Shown piece after piece: positions 47,190-55,517 of a stretch of 64,000 nt of DNA. The notes beneath the pieces are model-generated. The model was not told the DNA's origin and ran no database searches. It worked only from the letters and a program-made list of their open reading frames with translations. The first letter of the stretch is position 1; every line of letters starts with the position of its first letter. This DNA comes from Caballeronia cordobensis (lineage in GTDB: Bacteria; Pseudomonadota; Gammaproteobacteria; Burkholderiales; Burkholderiaceae). The translations under genes were made by a program, and so were the position numbers. The stretch spans positions 186,001-250,000 of the forward strand of contig NZ_FCNY02000005.1 of assembly GCF_001544575.2 (NCBI RefSeq), in the 5' to 3' direction.

Positions 47190-48224
47190 ATGCGCTGGAA
47201 AAAGACTTTGCAACTGCTCGACGTTCATTGCGAGGGAGAGGTCGGAAAGGTCGTGTTATCCGGTATCTATGACATTCCGGGTGAAACGATGACGGCGAAG
47301 ATGGACTACATCAACAAGGAGAACGATAGCCTGCGCCGCTTCGTCTGCCTGGAGCCGCGTGGCGCCGTCAATCAAACGGTGAACCTCATGGTCCCGCCGT
47401 GCGATCCGACAGCCGATGCCGGTTTTATCGTTTTGCAGGCCGACGAGGCGCATCCGATGTCAGGGGCCAACACGATGTGCGTCGCCACGGCCCTTCTCGA
47501 AACCGGGATGATCGAGATGCAGGAACCGCACACCCGGCTCCGGCTCGAAGCGCCTGCCGGAATCGTCACGGCTAATGTCGAATGCAAGGACGGCAAATGC
47601 GTTCGCGTGTCTCTGGACATGATTCCCGCCTTTGTGGAAGCGCTGGATCAGGTGGTCGATACAAGCGAATGGGGCAAGGTCAAGGTCGACATTGCCTTTG
47701 GCGGCGTGTTCTATGCCGTCGTGTTTGTCGAACAGCTCGGCTTCGAAATCAGGCCTGAGGACACGGATAAGCTGGTCCGGGCCGGGATGGCGATCAAGAA
47801 AGCGGCCAACGAGACGTTCAAGGTGCAGCATCCGGAGATTCCGTCGATCGACCATATTGCCTATGCGATCTTCGCGCAGCGAATGCCTGGCGGCGTCATT
47901 CGCACGTGCTGCACCCTTTGGCCGGGGCGAGTCGACAGATCGCCGTGCGGCACGGGAAGTTCAGCGATTCTCTCGGTATTACATGCGCGCAAGGAGCTCT
48001 CCGTAGGCGACGCTTTCACCACGCAGTCGATCATCGGGAGCGAGTTCCGCGTGCAATTGACGGGAGAGACGTCAGTGGGGACCAAGCCGGCCGTGTTGCC
48101 GAATGTATCCGGGCGTTGCTGGACCTATGGGATGAGTCAGCTTTCACTGGATCCGACCGATCCGTTCGCCGCCGGGTTCGCGCTCCCTGATGCATGGGGA
48201 TCCGAAGCCATTCACATCAGTTGA
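47190..48224 (+). CDS. Proline racemase-superfamily enzyme with Ser/Cys pair (hydroxyproline epimerase or trans-3-hydroxyproline dehydratase)
   Basis: 344 aa. The second catalytic Cys is kept in DRSPCGTGSSA (Cys253), but the first site reads HPMSGANTMC, with Ser91 in place of the usual Cys and Ala-Asn in place of the His of MCGH. True proline racemases have two Cys, so racemisation of proline is unlikely. Members with altered pairs act as 4-hydroxyproline epimerases or 3-hydroxyproline dehydratases. With the OCD reductase and MLE dehydratase upstream, a role with trans-3-hydroxyproline is the best guess. It is the last gene of the operon. Confidence 0.82.
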   Translation: MRWKKTLQLLDVHCEGEVGKVVLSGIYDIPGETMTAKMDYINKENDSLRRFVCLEPRGAVNQTVNLMVPPCDPTADAGFIVLQADEAHPMSGANTMCVATALLETGMIEMQEPHTRLRLEAPAGIVTANVECKDGKCVRVSLDMIPAFVEALDQVVDTSEWGKVKVDIAFGGVFYAVVFVEQLGFEIRPEDTDKLVRAGMAIKKAANETFKVQHPEIPSIDHIAYAIFAQRMPGGVIRTCCTLWPGRVDRSPCGTGSSAILSVLHARKELSVGDAFTTQSIIGSEFRVQLTGETSVGTKPAVLPNVSGRCWTYGMSQLSLDPTDPFAAGFALPDAWGSEAIHIS

Positions 48225-48241
48225 GCACGCGAGAGACAGAG

Positions 48242-48267
48242 ATGGCAGCGTCGTTCGACGCTGCCAT
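48242..48267. terminator. Strong hairpin between convergent genes
   Basis: ATGGCAGCGTCG and its exact complement CGACGCTGCCAT form a 12-bp perfect inverted repeat with a 2-nt centre (a GTTC loop if the closing pair opens). It lies 17 bp after the racemase-type gene stop and 19 bp before the end of the convergent LysR gene. It has no clear T-run, so it may act as a bidirectional barrier rather than a classical terminator. Confidence 0.55.
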
Positions 48268-48286
48268 CCCGCCGGCGCAAGATCCG

Positions 48287-49180
48287 TTACGCCGAGATCG
48301 GCGCCACTTCCTTCACGAGGTAATCGATCAGCGCGCGGGCCGCGGGACGTGAAGCACGGCCCGGCGGAAACACAGCGTGGACCTCGACCGATTCGAGTTG
48401 CCAGTCTTCCAGAACGCGGACGAGCCGTCCGTCCGCGATTTCATTGCGGCAACCCCAGAAACCGACCGTCAGGATGCCGAGACCCGCAACGGCAGCCGCC
48501 GTCGCACCCTCGTTGACCGAGGTCATGAAGCGGCCCTCGCCGCGAAACGTCACCTCGCGCCCGTCCTTCCTCAGCGTCCAGCCTAGTGACGCCGCGCTGG
48601 ACGGTCCAATCACGAACGTATGCCGGCCAAGGTCCGCCGGTTCCAGCGGACGGCCCGCCTTCGCAAGATAGTCCGGCGAAGCAACGAGCAAGCGCGCAGA
48701 GCGTCCCAGCAGCCTCGATCGTGCGCTCGAATCCGGCAACGCACCGAAGCGGATCGCCACGTCGGCGCCTTCGGCAATCAGATCCTGGCGATCGTCCGAC
48801 ATCAGCAACTCGATGTGCAACGCCGGATGCAGTGCCATGAATCGTCCGATGCGCGGGATCACTTCGCGAATGCCGAAGCTCGTCGACAACGCCACGCGAA
48901 GATGGCCGCGCAGATCCGAACTGCCGCGCGCCACATGATCCGCTTCCTCCAGCGCCTCCAGAATCGCTTCGACGCGCGTCAGATAGTCGGCGCCCGCCTC
49001 GGTCAGTTTCACGGCCCGCGTGCTCCTGACGAAGAGCGCCGTGCCCACGTCCGCCTCCAGTTCGGCGATCTGCCTCGAGACGGACGGCTGGCTCAGGCCC
49101 ACTTCGCGCCCCGCCCGGCTGAAACTCGATGTACGGGCGACGCGGACGAAAAGCCGCAGCGTCGATAGCTTGTCATTCAT
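48287..49180 (-). CDS. LysR-family regulator
   Basis: 297 aa. The winged-helix N-terminus (LSTLRLFVRVARTSSFSRAGREVGLSQPSVSRQIAELEADVGTALF...) and the PBP-like effector domain are complete. It is divergent from a peroxiredoxin gene with a 106-bp gap, so a role in controlling that gene is likely. Confidence 0.92.
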   Translation of the reverse strand: MNDKLSTLRLFVRVARTSSFSRAGREVGLSQPSVSRQIAELEADVGTALFVRSTRAVKLTEAGADYLTRVEAILEALEEADHVARGSSDLRGHLRVALSTSFGIREVIPRIGRFMALHPALHIELLMSDDRQDLIAEGADVAIRFGALPDSSARSRLLGRSARLLVASPDYLAKAGRPLEPADLGRHTFVIGPSSAASLGWTLRKDGREVTFRGEGRFMTSVNEGATAAAVAGLGILTVGFWGCRNEIADGRLVRVLEDWQLESVEVHAVFPPGRASRPAARALIDYLVKEVAPISA

Positions 49181-49286
49181 TTGCGTGACGAATAACTGAT
49201 AGTCATTAGCGCATTCTACCCGGCTCCGGTCAAATGAATCATGATGACTTCACGCCAGCACCGGCGCGTCAACAAGGAGCGGGAAC

Positions 49287-49946
49287 ATGTCACTGCAAGC
49301 GAAACTGGATGCCTTCAAATCGCACTTCGAGAGCAAGGTTGCGCCGCCCGAAGTCGTCGAAATTTTTCACCGGACCACGGCCGAGCTGATTGCGAGCGGT
49401 CAGGCGGAGCGCTCGCTGAAGGCCGGCGATATCGCGCCCACCTTCACGCTCGCCACGGCCGAAGGCGAGCTCGTCTCATCGACGGACATGCTCGAACGCG
49501 GACCGCTGGTCGTCACGTTTTATCGCGGTGCCTGGTGTCCGTACTGCAACCTCGACCTGCAAGCCATCGAGGAAGTCGCGGCGGACATTCGCTCCCTCGG
49601 CGCCACGCTCGTCTCGGTTTCGATGCAGACGGCGGTCAACAGTCTGAAGTCGCAGCGCCAGAACAAGCTCAGCTATCCGATTCTGGTCGACGAAGGCGGC
49701 AAGACGGCCGACGCGTTCGGCATCCGCTTTCGGCTCCAGGACGAACTGATCGACGCCTACAAGGGATTCAAGGTCGATTTGCCGGACATCAACGGCGAGC
49801 CGAGCTGGACGCTGCCGATGCCGGCCCGCTACGTGATTGCGCCGGACGGCACGATCGCCTATGCCGAAGTCAGCCCGGATTACACGCAACGGCCCGACCC
49901 GAGCGAACTCGTTGCCGTGCTGCGGCGCCTGAAAGAGACCGTTTAA
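49287..49946 (+). CDS. Peroxiredoxin-like protein (AhpC/TSA family)
   Basis: 219 aa. The thioredoxin-like fold carries FYRGAWCPYCNLDL with Cys84 and Cys87, a CxxC active site as in the peroxiredoxin-like subgroup. A helical N-terminal extension (1-45) precedes it. The start has AAGGAGCGG upstream. It should reduce peroxides in the cytoplasm. The divergent LysR gene is the likely regulator. Confidence 0.88.
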   Translation: MSLQAKLDAFKSHFESKVAPPEVVEIFHRTTAELIASGQAERSLKAGDIAPTFTLATAEGELVSSTDMLERGPLVVTFYRGAWCPYCNLDLQAIEEVAADIRSLGATLVSVSMQTAVNSLKSQRQNKLSYPILVDEGGKTADAFGIRFRLQDELIDAYKGFKVDLPDINGEPSWTLPMPARYVIAPDGTIAYAEVSPDYTQRPDPSELVAVLRRLKETV

Positions 49947-50102
49947 GACCCGCGCGATTGTCGCTGCCGCGGCGACAAAGAAACCACCGGCGGCGGCTTT
50001 ATCGCCGTCGATGCGAAACCCATACTGGCCTGAACATCGCGCGAGCTCATAGCGGCCCGCGCGAGAGTCATTTCCCATCCCATCCGATCAGGAATCCAGG
50101 TC

Positions 50103-50174
50103 ATGTCACCCAAGCCAGACCGCTTCGAAGACCGCCGCCGGATGAAGCACGCCGGAACGAAAGCGACATCATGA
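50103..50174 (+). CDS. Short 23-codon ORF coupled to the RND pump
   Basis: ATG 50103 to TGA 50172-50174, whose last bases overlap the pump start as ATGA. The peptide is basic (begins MSPKPDRFEDRRR) and has no known family. It may be a leader peptide for translational coupling or the remnant of a deleted adaptor gene. It could also be chance, given the high GC. Confidence 0.35.
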   Translation: MSPKPDRFEDRRRMKHAGTKATS

Positions 50175-53100
50175 ACATTTCCCGATTCTTTATCGACCGG
50201 CCGATTTTCGCGGCCGTGCTGTCCGTGGTCATTCTGCTCGCGGGGCTGATCGCGCTGACGAAACTGCCGACGGCGGAATATCCGGAAGTCGTGCCGCCGT
50301 CGGTGGTCGTGCGCGCGCAGTATCCCGGCGCCAATCCGAAGGTGATTGCGGAAACGGTCGCCTCGCCGATCGAGGAACAGATCAACGGCGTCGAGAACAT
50401 GCTGTACATGCAGTCGCAGGCGAACAGCGACGGCAACATGACGACCACGGTCACGTTCAAGCTCGGCACCGATCCCGACAAGGCGCAGCAGCTCGTGCAG
50501 AACCGCGTATCGCAGGCGCTGCCGCGCCTGCCGGAAGACGTGCAGCGGCTTGGCGTGACGACGGTGAAATCGTCGCCCACGCTGACCATGGGCGTGAATC
50601 TCCTGTCGCCGAACGATCGCTACGATCTCACGTATCTGCGCAACTATGCGCTCATCAACATCAAGGACCGCTTCGCGCAGGTGCCGGGCGTCGGCGAAGT
50701 CGTGCTATGGGGCTCGGGCGACTATTCGATGCGCGTGTGGCTCGACCCGACCAAGGTGGCGCGCCAGAACCTCACCGCCACCGATATCGTGAAGGCAATC
50801 CGCGAGCAGAACGTGCAGGTCGCGGCGGGCATCGTCGGCGGCGCGCCGATGACGACCAGCGTGCCGCTGCAACTGAGCGTGAACGCGCAGGGACGCCTCA
50901 AGACCGAGGAGGAGTTTCGCCGCATCATCCTGAAGACCTCGGCCGATGGCGCGGTGACGCATCTCGGCGATGTCGCGCGCGTCGAGCTGGGTGCGTCGGA
51001 ATACGCGCTGCGCGCCGGCATCGACGGCAAGAAGGCCGTGCAGATCATCCTGTTCCAGCAGCCCAACGCGAACTCGCTGCAGATCTCCGACGACATCCGC
51101 AAGCTTACCGCCGAGATGCAGAAGGACATGCCCGACGGCGTGAAGGCGGAGATCGTCTACGACCCGACGCAGTTCGTGCGCGAGAGTATCGACGCCGTGG
51201 TGCACACGCTGTTCGAAGCGATCATTCTCGTCGTGCTGGTCGTGATCGTGTTCCTGCAAACATGGCGCGCGTCGCTCATTCCGCTGCTGGCGGTGCCGGT
51301 GTCGATCGTCGGCACGTTTTCGCTGATGCTCGCGTTCGGCTTCACGATCAACGCGCTTTCGCTGTTCGGCATGGTGCTCGCAATCGGTATCGTGGTGGAC
51401 GATGCGATCGTGGTGGTCGAGAACGTCGAGCGCAACATCGCGGCGGGGCTTTCGCCGCTCGAAGCGTCCTATGAAGCGATGCGCGAGGTGAGCGGACCGA
51501 TCATCGCGATTGCGCTGACGCTCGTCGCCGTGTTCGTTCCGCTCGCGTTCATGTCGGGGCTCACGGGTCAGTTCTACAAGCAGTTCGCGATGACCATCGC
51601 CATCTCGACCGTGATCTCCGCGTTCAACTCGCTCACGCTGTCGCCGGCGCTGTCCGCGCTCTTGCTCAAGGATCACCACGCGCCGAAAGACTGGCTCACG
51701 CGCGCGATGGACCGCATCCTCGGGCCGTTCTTCAGGCTTTTCAACAAGGTCTTCCAGCGCGGCTCGGAAGGCTATGGCAAAGGGGTCGGCGGCATCATCA
51801 ACCGCAAGCTCGCGATGATGATCGTCTATGCCGTGCTGCTCGGCGGAACCGTTCTGCTCGGCAAGCTCGTGCCCGGCGGCTTCGTGCCCGCGCAGGACAA
51901 GGATTACTTCGTCAGCATCCTCCAGTTGCCGGCGGGCGCGTCGCTCGACCGGACCGAGAAGGTGGTGAACCAGATGGGCGAGATCGCGCGCCGGCAGCCG
52001 GGCGTCCTGCACACGCCGGAGTTTCCAGGCCTGTCCGTGACCGGTCTGATGAACTCGTCGAGCAGCGGTCTGGTGTTCTCGGTCGCGAAGCCTTCGAAGG
52101 AGCGCGGCAAGGGCGAAACGGGCGCGGATATCGTCGCCGGCTTGAACCAGCAGTACGGCCGGATCAAGGATGCCGCCATCGCCACTTTTCCGCCGCCTCC
52201 GGTGCAGGGGCTCGGCACCATCGGCGGCTTCAAGCTTCAGATCGAAGATCGCGGCGCGCTCGGCTACGAGGCGCTCAACCGGGCCGTGCAGGCCTTTCTC
52301 GCGGCGGCGGCGAAAGCGCCCGAACTCGGGCCGTCGTTCTCCAGCTATCAGATCAACGTGCCGCAACTGAACGTGGAACTCGACCGCGAGAAGGCGAAAC
52401 AGCTCGGCGTCTCCGTCACCGACGTATTCGACACGATGCAGATCTATCTCGGCTCGCTCTACGTGAACGACTTCAACAAGTTCGGCCGCGTCTATCAAGT
52501 GCGCGCCCAGGCGGATGCGCCGTTTCGCGCCAACGCCGACAGCATTCTGCAACTGAAGACGCGCAACGAACGCGGCGAGATGGTGCCGCTCTCCTCGCTC
52601 GTGAAGGTGACGCCGACCTACGGCCCGGAGATGGTCCTGCGCTACAACGGCTTTCTCGCCGCCGACATCAACGGCGGTCCCGCGCCGGGCTACTCGTCGG
52701 GTCAGGCGATGGCGGCAGTCGAGCGCATTGCGAAGGAAACGCTTCCGCGCGGCATCAGGTTCGAATGGACCGATCTCACGTATCAGCAGATCCTGACGGG
52801 CAACACGGCCTTCTGGGTCTTTCCGATCAGCGTGTTGCTCGTGTTCCTCGTGCTTGCCGCGATGTACGAAAGCGTCACGCTGCCGCTCGCGATCCTGCTG
52901 ATCGTGCCGATGAGCATTCTGTCCGCGCTCGCCGGCGTATGGCTCACGCGCGGCGACAACAACATCTTCACGCAGATCGGCCTGATGGTGCTGGTCGGCC
53001 TCTCGGCGAAGAATGCGATTCTCATCGTGGAATTCGCGCGCGAACTGGAGATGCAGGGACGCTCCATCGTGCAGGCGGCCATCGAGGCATCGCGGCTGCG

Positions 53101-53434
53101 TCTGCGGCCTATCCTGATGACGTCGATCGCTTTCATCATGGGGGTCGTGCCGCTCGTGATCTCGACCGGCGCGGGTTCGGAGATGCGGCGCGCGATGGGT
53201 ATCGCCGTGTTCTTCGGCATGCTCGGCGTGACGTTCTTCGGCCTCATGCTGACGCCCGTGTTCTACGTGATCCTGCGCAAGCTCTCCGGCGCGAAGCCTT
53301 TGCGCGACCGGCATGGCCGTCATCCGCACATTCACGGGCCGGACGATGCGCCGCTTGCCCCCGCGCCGTCCGCGGCTTCCGCTACCCCTGCCCGAACCGC
53401 CGAAGCCAGCCGCGAACCCGCTTTGCAGGATTGA
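50171..53434 (+). CDS. RND multidrug efflux transporter (OqxB/MexB type, HAE1 family)
   Basis: 1087 aa. The start FFIDRPIFAAVLSVVI, the periplasmic pore domains, the proton-relay segment GIVVDDAIVVVEN with paired Asp in helix 4, and LSAKNAILIVEFA in helix 10 are intact. A His/Pro/Ala-rich cytoplasmic tail (about the last 60 residues) is added. HAE1 pumps need a periplasmic adaptor and an outer-membrane factor, but neither is next to it. The frame upstream to 49241 belongs to the peroxiredoxin region and is not part of the gene. Confidence 0.94.
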   Translation: MNISRFFIDRPIFAAVLSVVILLAGLIALTKLPTAEYPEVVPPSVVVRAQYPGANPKVIAETVASPIEEQINGVENMLYMQSQANSDGNMTTTVTFKLGTDPDKAQQLVQNRVSQALPRLPEDVQRLGVTTVKSSPTLTMGVNLLSPNDRYDLTYLRNYALINIKDRFAQVPGVGEVVLWGSGDYSMRVWLDPTKVARQNLTATDIVKAIREQNVQVAAGIVGGAPMTTSVPLQLSVNAQGRLKTEEEFRRIILKTSADGAVTHLGDVARVELGASEYALRAGIDGKKAVQIILFQQPNANSLQISDDIRKLTAEMQKDMPDGVKAEIVYDPTQFVRESIDAVVHTLFEAIILVVLVVIVFLQTWRASLIPLLAVPVSIVGTFSLMLAFGFTINALSLFGMVLAIGIVVDDAIVVVENVERNIAAGLSPLEASYEAMREVSGPIIAIALTLVAVFVPLAFMSGLTGQFYKQFAMTIAISTVISAFNSLTLSPALSALLLKDHHAPKDWLTRAMDRILGPFFRLFNKVFQRGSEGYGKGVGGIINRKLAMMIVYAVLLGGTVLLGKLVPGGFVPAQDKDYFVSILQLPAGASLDRTEKVVNQMGEIARRQPGVLHTPEFPGLSVTGLMNSSSSGLVFSVAKPSKERGKGETGADIVAGLNQQYGRIKDAAIATFPPPPVQGLGTIGGFKLQIEDRGALGYEALNRAVQAFLAAAAKAPELGPSFSSYQINVPQLNVELDREKAKQLGVSVTDVFDTMQIYLGSLYVNDFNKFGRVYQVRAQADAPFRANADSILQLKTRNERGEMVPLSSLVKVTPTYGPEMVLRYNGFLAADINGGPAPGYSSGQAMAAVERIAKETLPRGIRFEWTDLTYQQILTGNTAFWVFPISVLLVFLVLAAMYESVTLPLAILLIVPMSILSALAGVWLTRGDNNIFTQIGLMVLVGLSAKNAILIVEFARELEMQGRSIVQAAIEASRLRLRPILMTSIAFIMGVVPLVISTGAGSEMRRAMGIAVFFGMLGVTFFGLMLTPVFYVILRKLSGAKPLRDRHGRHPHIHGPDDAPLAPAPSAASATPARTAEASREPALQD

Positions 53435-53445
53435 TTACGTGTGAA

Positions 53446-54351
53446 TCACTCGCGCTGCAGCGTCTCGGCCAGATGATTGACGACAGCGCGTGTTTTCGCC
53501 GCCATTTTCTGGCCCAGCGAGATGATCGCGTGCACGGGCGGGCCGTCGACATCGGCTTCGGGCAAGACGTGCACGAGCCTGCCCGCGCGTACATGCGGCA
53601 GCGCGACGCGATCGAAGATTTGCGCGATGCCGAAACCCGCGACCGCCGCTTCGACGAGCGCCTGACCGTCCGCGAGCACGAGCACCGGCGGCGGCGCGAA
53701 CGCTTTCGTCGATGCGCCCTCGCGCAGGGTCCAGGGCCGCAGACGTCCCATCGGTCCGCGGAAGATGACGGCATCGTGCTCGCTCAGTTCGTCGAGGTCC
53801 GCGGGCGTGCCCTTGCGCTCGAGATACTCGGGCGATGCATAGAGACCCTGCCGCAGGTCGCAGAGCTTGCGCACGGTCAGTTCGCTGTCCGCGGGCAGCG
53901 CGCCAATGCGCACCACGATGTCCCAGCCCTCGCCGATCGGGTCCGACATGCGATCCGTGAGCGCCACTTCGAGCGTCACCTTCGGGTGCCTCGCGCGCAG
54001 GTCGAGAAAGCTCGGCAGCAGCAGACGGCCAAAGCCGGCGGGCACGTCGATCTTCACGCGTCCGACCGGTTCCGAGCGCCGCGCGGCGAGTTGCTGCTCG
54101 GCTTCGCGCAGACCGTCCAGGGCCTCGCGCGCGGCTTGCAGATAGGTTTCGCCGTCTTCGGTGAGACGCACGGCGCGCGTCGTGCGCTGAAAGAGGCGCG
54201 TGCCGAGCCTCGCTTCCAGCCGCTGCACGGCTTTGCCGACGTTGGATTTGCTGTTGCCCATTTCCTCGGCGGCGCGCGTGAAACTGCCGGTCTGCGCGAC
54301 CGCCACGAAGACGGCAATCTCGTTGATCGGTGCGTCCGCGCGCTCGTTCAT
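53446..54351 (-). CDS. LysR-family regulator
   Basis: 301 aa. HTH region APINEIAVFVAVAQTGSFTRAAEEMGNSKSNVGKAVQRLE; the effector domain has the GRVKIDVPAGFGRLLLPSFLDL pattern of the CrgA-like group. AAAGGAG precedes the ATG at 54351; the longer frame lacks support. It converges on the RND pump gene (11 bp apart) and is divergent from the GST gene (268-bp gap). Confidence 0.92.
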   Translation of the reverse strand: MNERADAPINEIAVFVAVAQTGSFTRAAEEMGNSKSNVGKAVQRLEARLGTRLFQRTTRAVRLTEDGETYLQAAREALDGLREAEQQLAARRSEPVGRVKIDVPAGFGRLLLPSFLDLRARHPKVTLEVALTDRMSDPIGEGWDIVVRIGALPADSELTVRKLCDLRQGLYASPEYLERKGTPADLDELSEHDAVIFRGPMGRLRPWTLREGASTKAFAPPPVLVLADGQALVEAAVAGFGIAQIFDRVALPHVRAGRLVHVLPEADVDGPPVHAIISLGQKMAAKTRAVVNHLAETLQRE

Positions 54352-54619
54352 TTCACGCTCCTTTCGCTGGCTTTTGCTGGCTTTTTGCTTGAAGACGTTG
54401 CCCGAAGACCGGGCGACCTCGCACTGTAGCAGTTGACCGCTCGGATACGGCAAGGCGCCATTCGCGGCGCGCGATTGTCTCCTCGCGAGCGACGGTGCGG
54501 CGCCCGTTGCGCCGTTTATCGCGGCGTCGAATCTCGCGATACTGCATTCCAACGGGACGGCAACAAGCAACGCCGATGACCCTGCAACCCATCCTTATCC
54601 GAGATACGCGAGACCTGTC

Positions 54620-55252
54620 ATGAAACTCTATATTGCCCAAGCCACTTGTTCTCTTGCCGTGCAAGCCGTCTTCAACGAACTGGGTCTTGCGCCCGAACTC
54701 GTGCATTTCGACGTATTCGGCAAGACCACGTCCGATCAGTCGGATTTCGCCGAAGTGAACGAACTGCTCTACGTGCCCGCGCTGCAACTGGACGGTGAAG
54801 CCGAGCCGCTCACGGAAACGATCACCATCGTGTCGTACATTGCGGATCGACATCCGGAGTCGGGCCTGATTCCGCGGCACGGCACACTCGAACGCGTGCG
54901 CATGGACCAGCTTCTGACTTTCGTCGCGACGGAAATCGCACAGAAGCACATTCCGCTGATGCGCAAGCTGATGACACCCGAAGGCATCGCGTTCCATAGC
55001 AACAAGTTGCTCAAGGCTTACGGCAAGCTCGATGCCATGCTTGCGGATGGTCGCTCGTATCTCACGGGCGAGCGCTTCACCGTCGTCGATGCATATGTTT
55101 GGGCAACCATGTGGCACGAGCGCTCGGGCGTCAAGCTCGATCATCTGGGCGACCTGGCGGCGTATATCGAGCGCATCGAGGCGCGTGCTTCGGTCAGGAA
55201 GGCGTTGCGCGATGAAGCGGAGATCGTCGCGCAACACAAGCAGACGCACTGA
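54620..55252 (+). CDS. Glutathione S-transferase
   Basis: 210 aa. A thioredoxin-like N-terminal domain (KLYIAQATCSLAVQAVFNELGL, with the cis-Pro in YVPALQLDG and ETITIVSYIADRHP) is followed by the all-helical C-terminal domain with FTVVDAYVWATMW. Cys10 is in the beta-class position. It probably detoxifies electrophiles; substrate unknown. It ends just before a strong terminator. Confidence 0.92.
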   Translation: MKLYIAQATCSLAVQAVFNELGLAPELVHFDVFGKTTSDQSDFAEVNELLYVPALQLDGEAEPLTETITIVSYIADRHPESGLIPRHGTLERVRMDQLLTFVATEIAQKHIPLMRKLMTPEGIAFHSNKLLKAYGKLDAMLADGRSYLTGERFTVVDAYVWATMWHERSGVKLDHLGDLAAYIERIEARASVRKALRDEAEIVAQHKQTH

Positions 55253-55273
55253 GGTCTCCAATAGCGCAGGCGC

Positions 55274-55314
55274 CTTGCGGAGCACGCGCTGCTCCGCAAG
55301 AACGCTCTTTTTTT
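55274..55314 (+). terminator. Rho-independent terminator after the GST gene
   Basis: The perfect 10-bp stem CTTGCGGAGC/GCTCCGCAAG has a 7-nt loop, then AACGCTC and seven T (55308-55314). It lies 22 bp after the stop codon. Confidence 0.8.
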
Positions 55315-55517
55315 GCCGAGGTTCGGCGGCGTACAGTTCTAACCTTACAAAAACATAACAATGCATTCACATCACCTCAGCGCATGCAGCAATCCACGAT
55401 CGCCTTAAACCACCCGGCATCGCGACCTGGCCGAACATCGCATTGATGGTTTAAAGGCATCGAGTATTTCTGGCTGGCATGCGGCCTCTTTCACCCGTGT
55501 GCCATGGAGCCGGTCAG

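Noticed and set aside
49241..50170. Upstream extension of the RND frame through the peroxiredoxin gene
   Set aside because: It reads peroxiredoxin DNA out of frame and gives Arg-rich nonsense; the pump clearly starts at MNISRFF.
50705..53335. 876-codon minus-strand frame opposite the RND pump
   Set aside because: Shadow of the pump; His/Arg/Asp-rich low-complexity translation.
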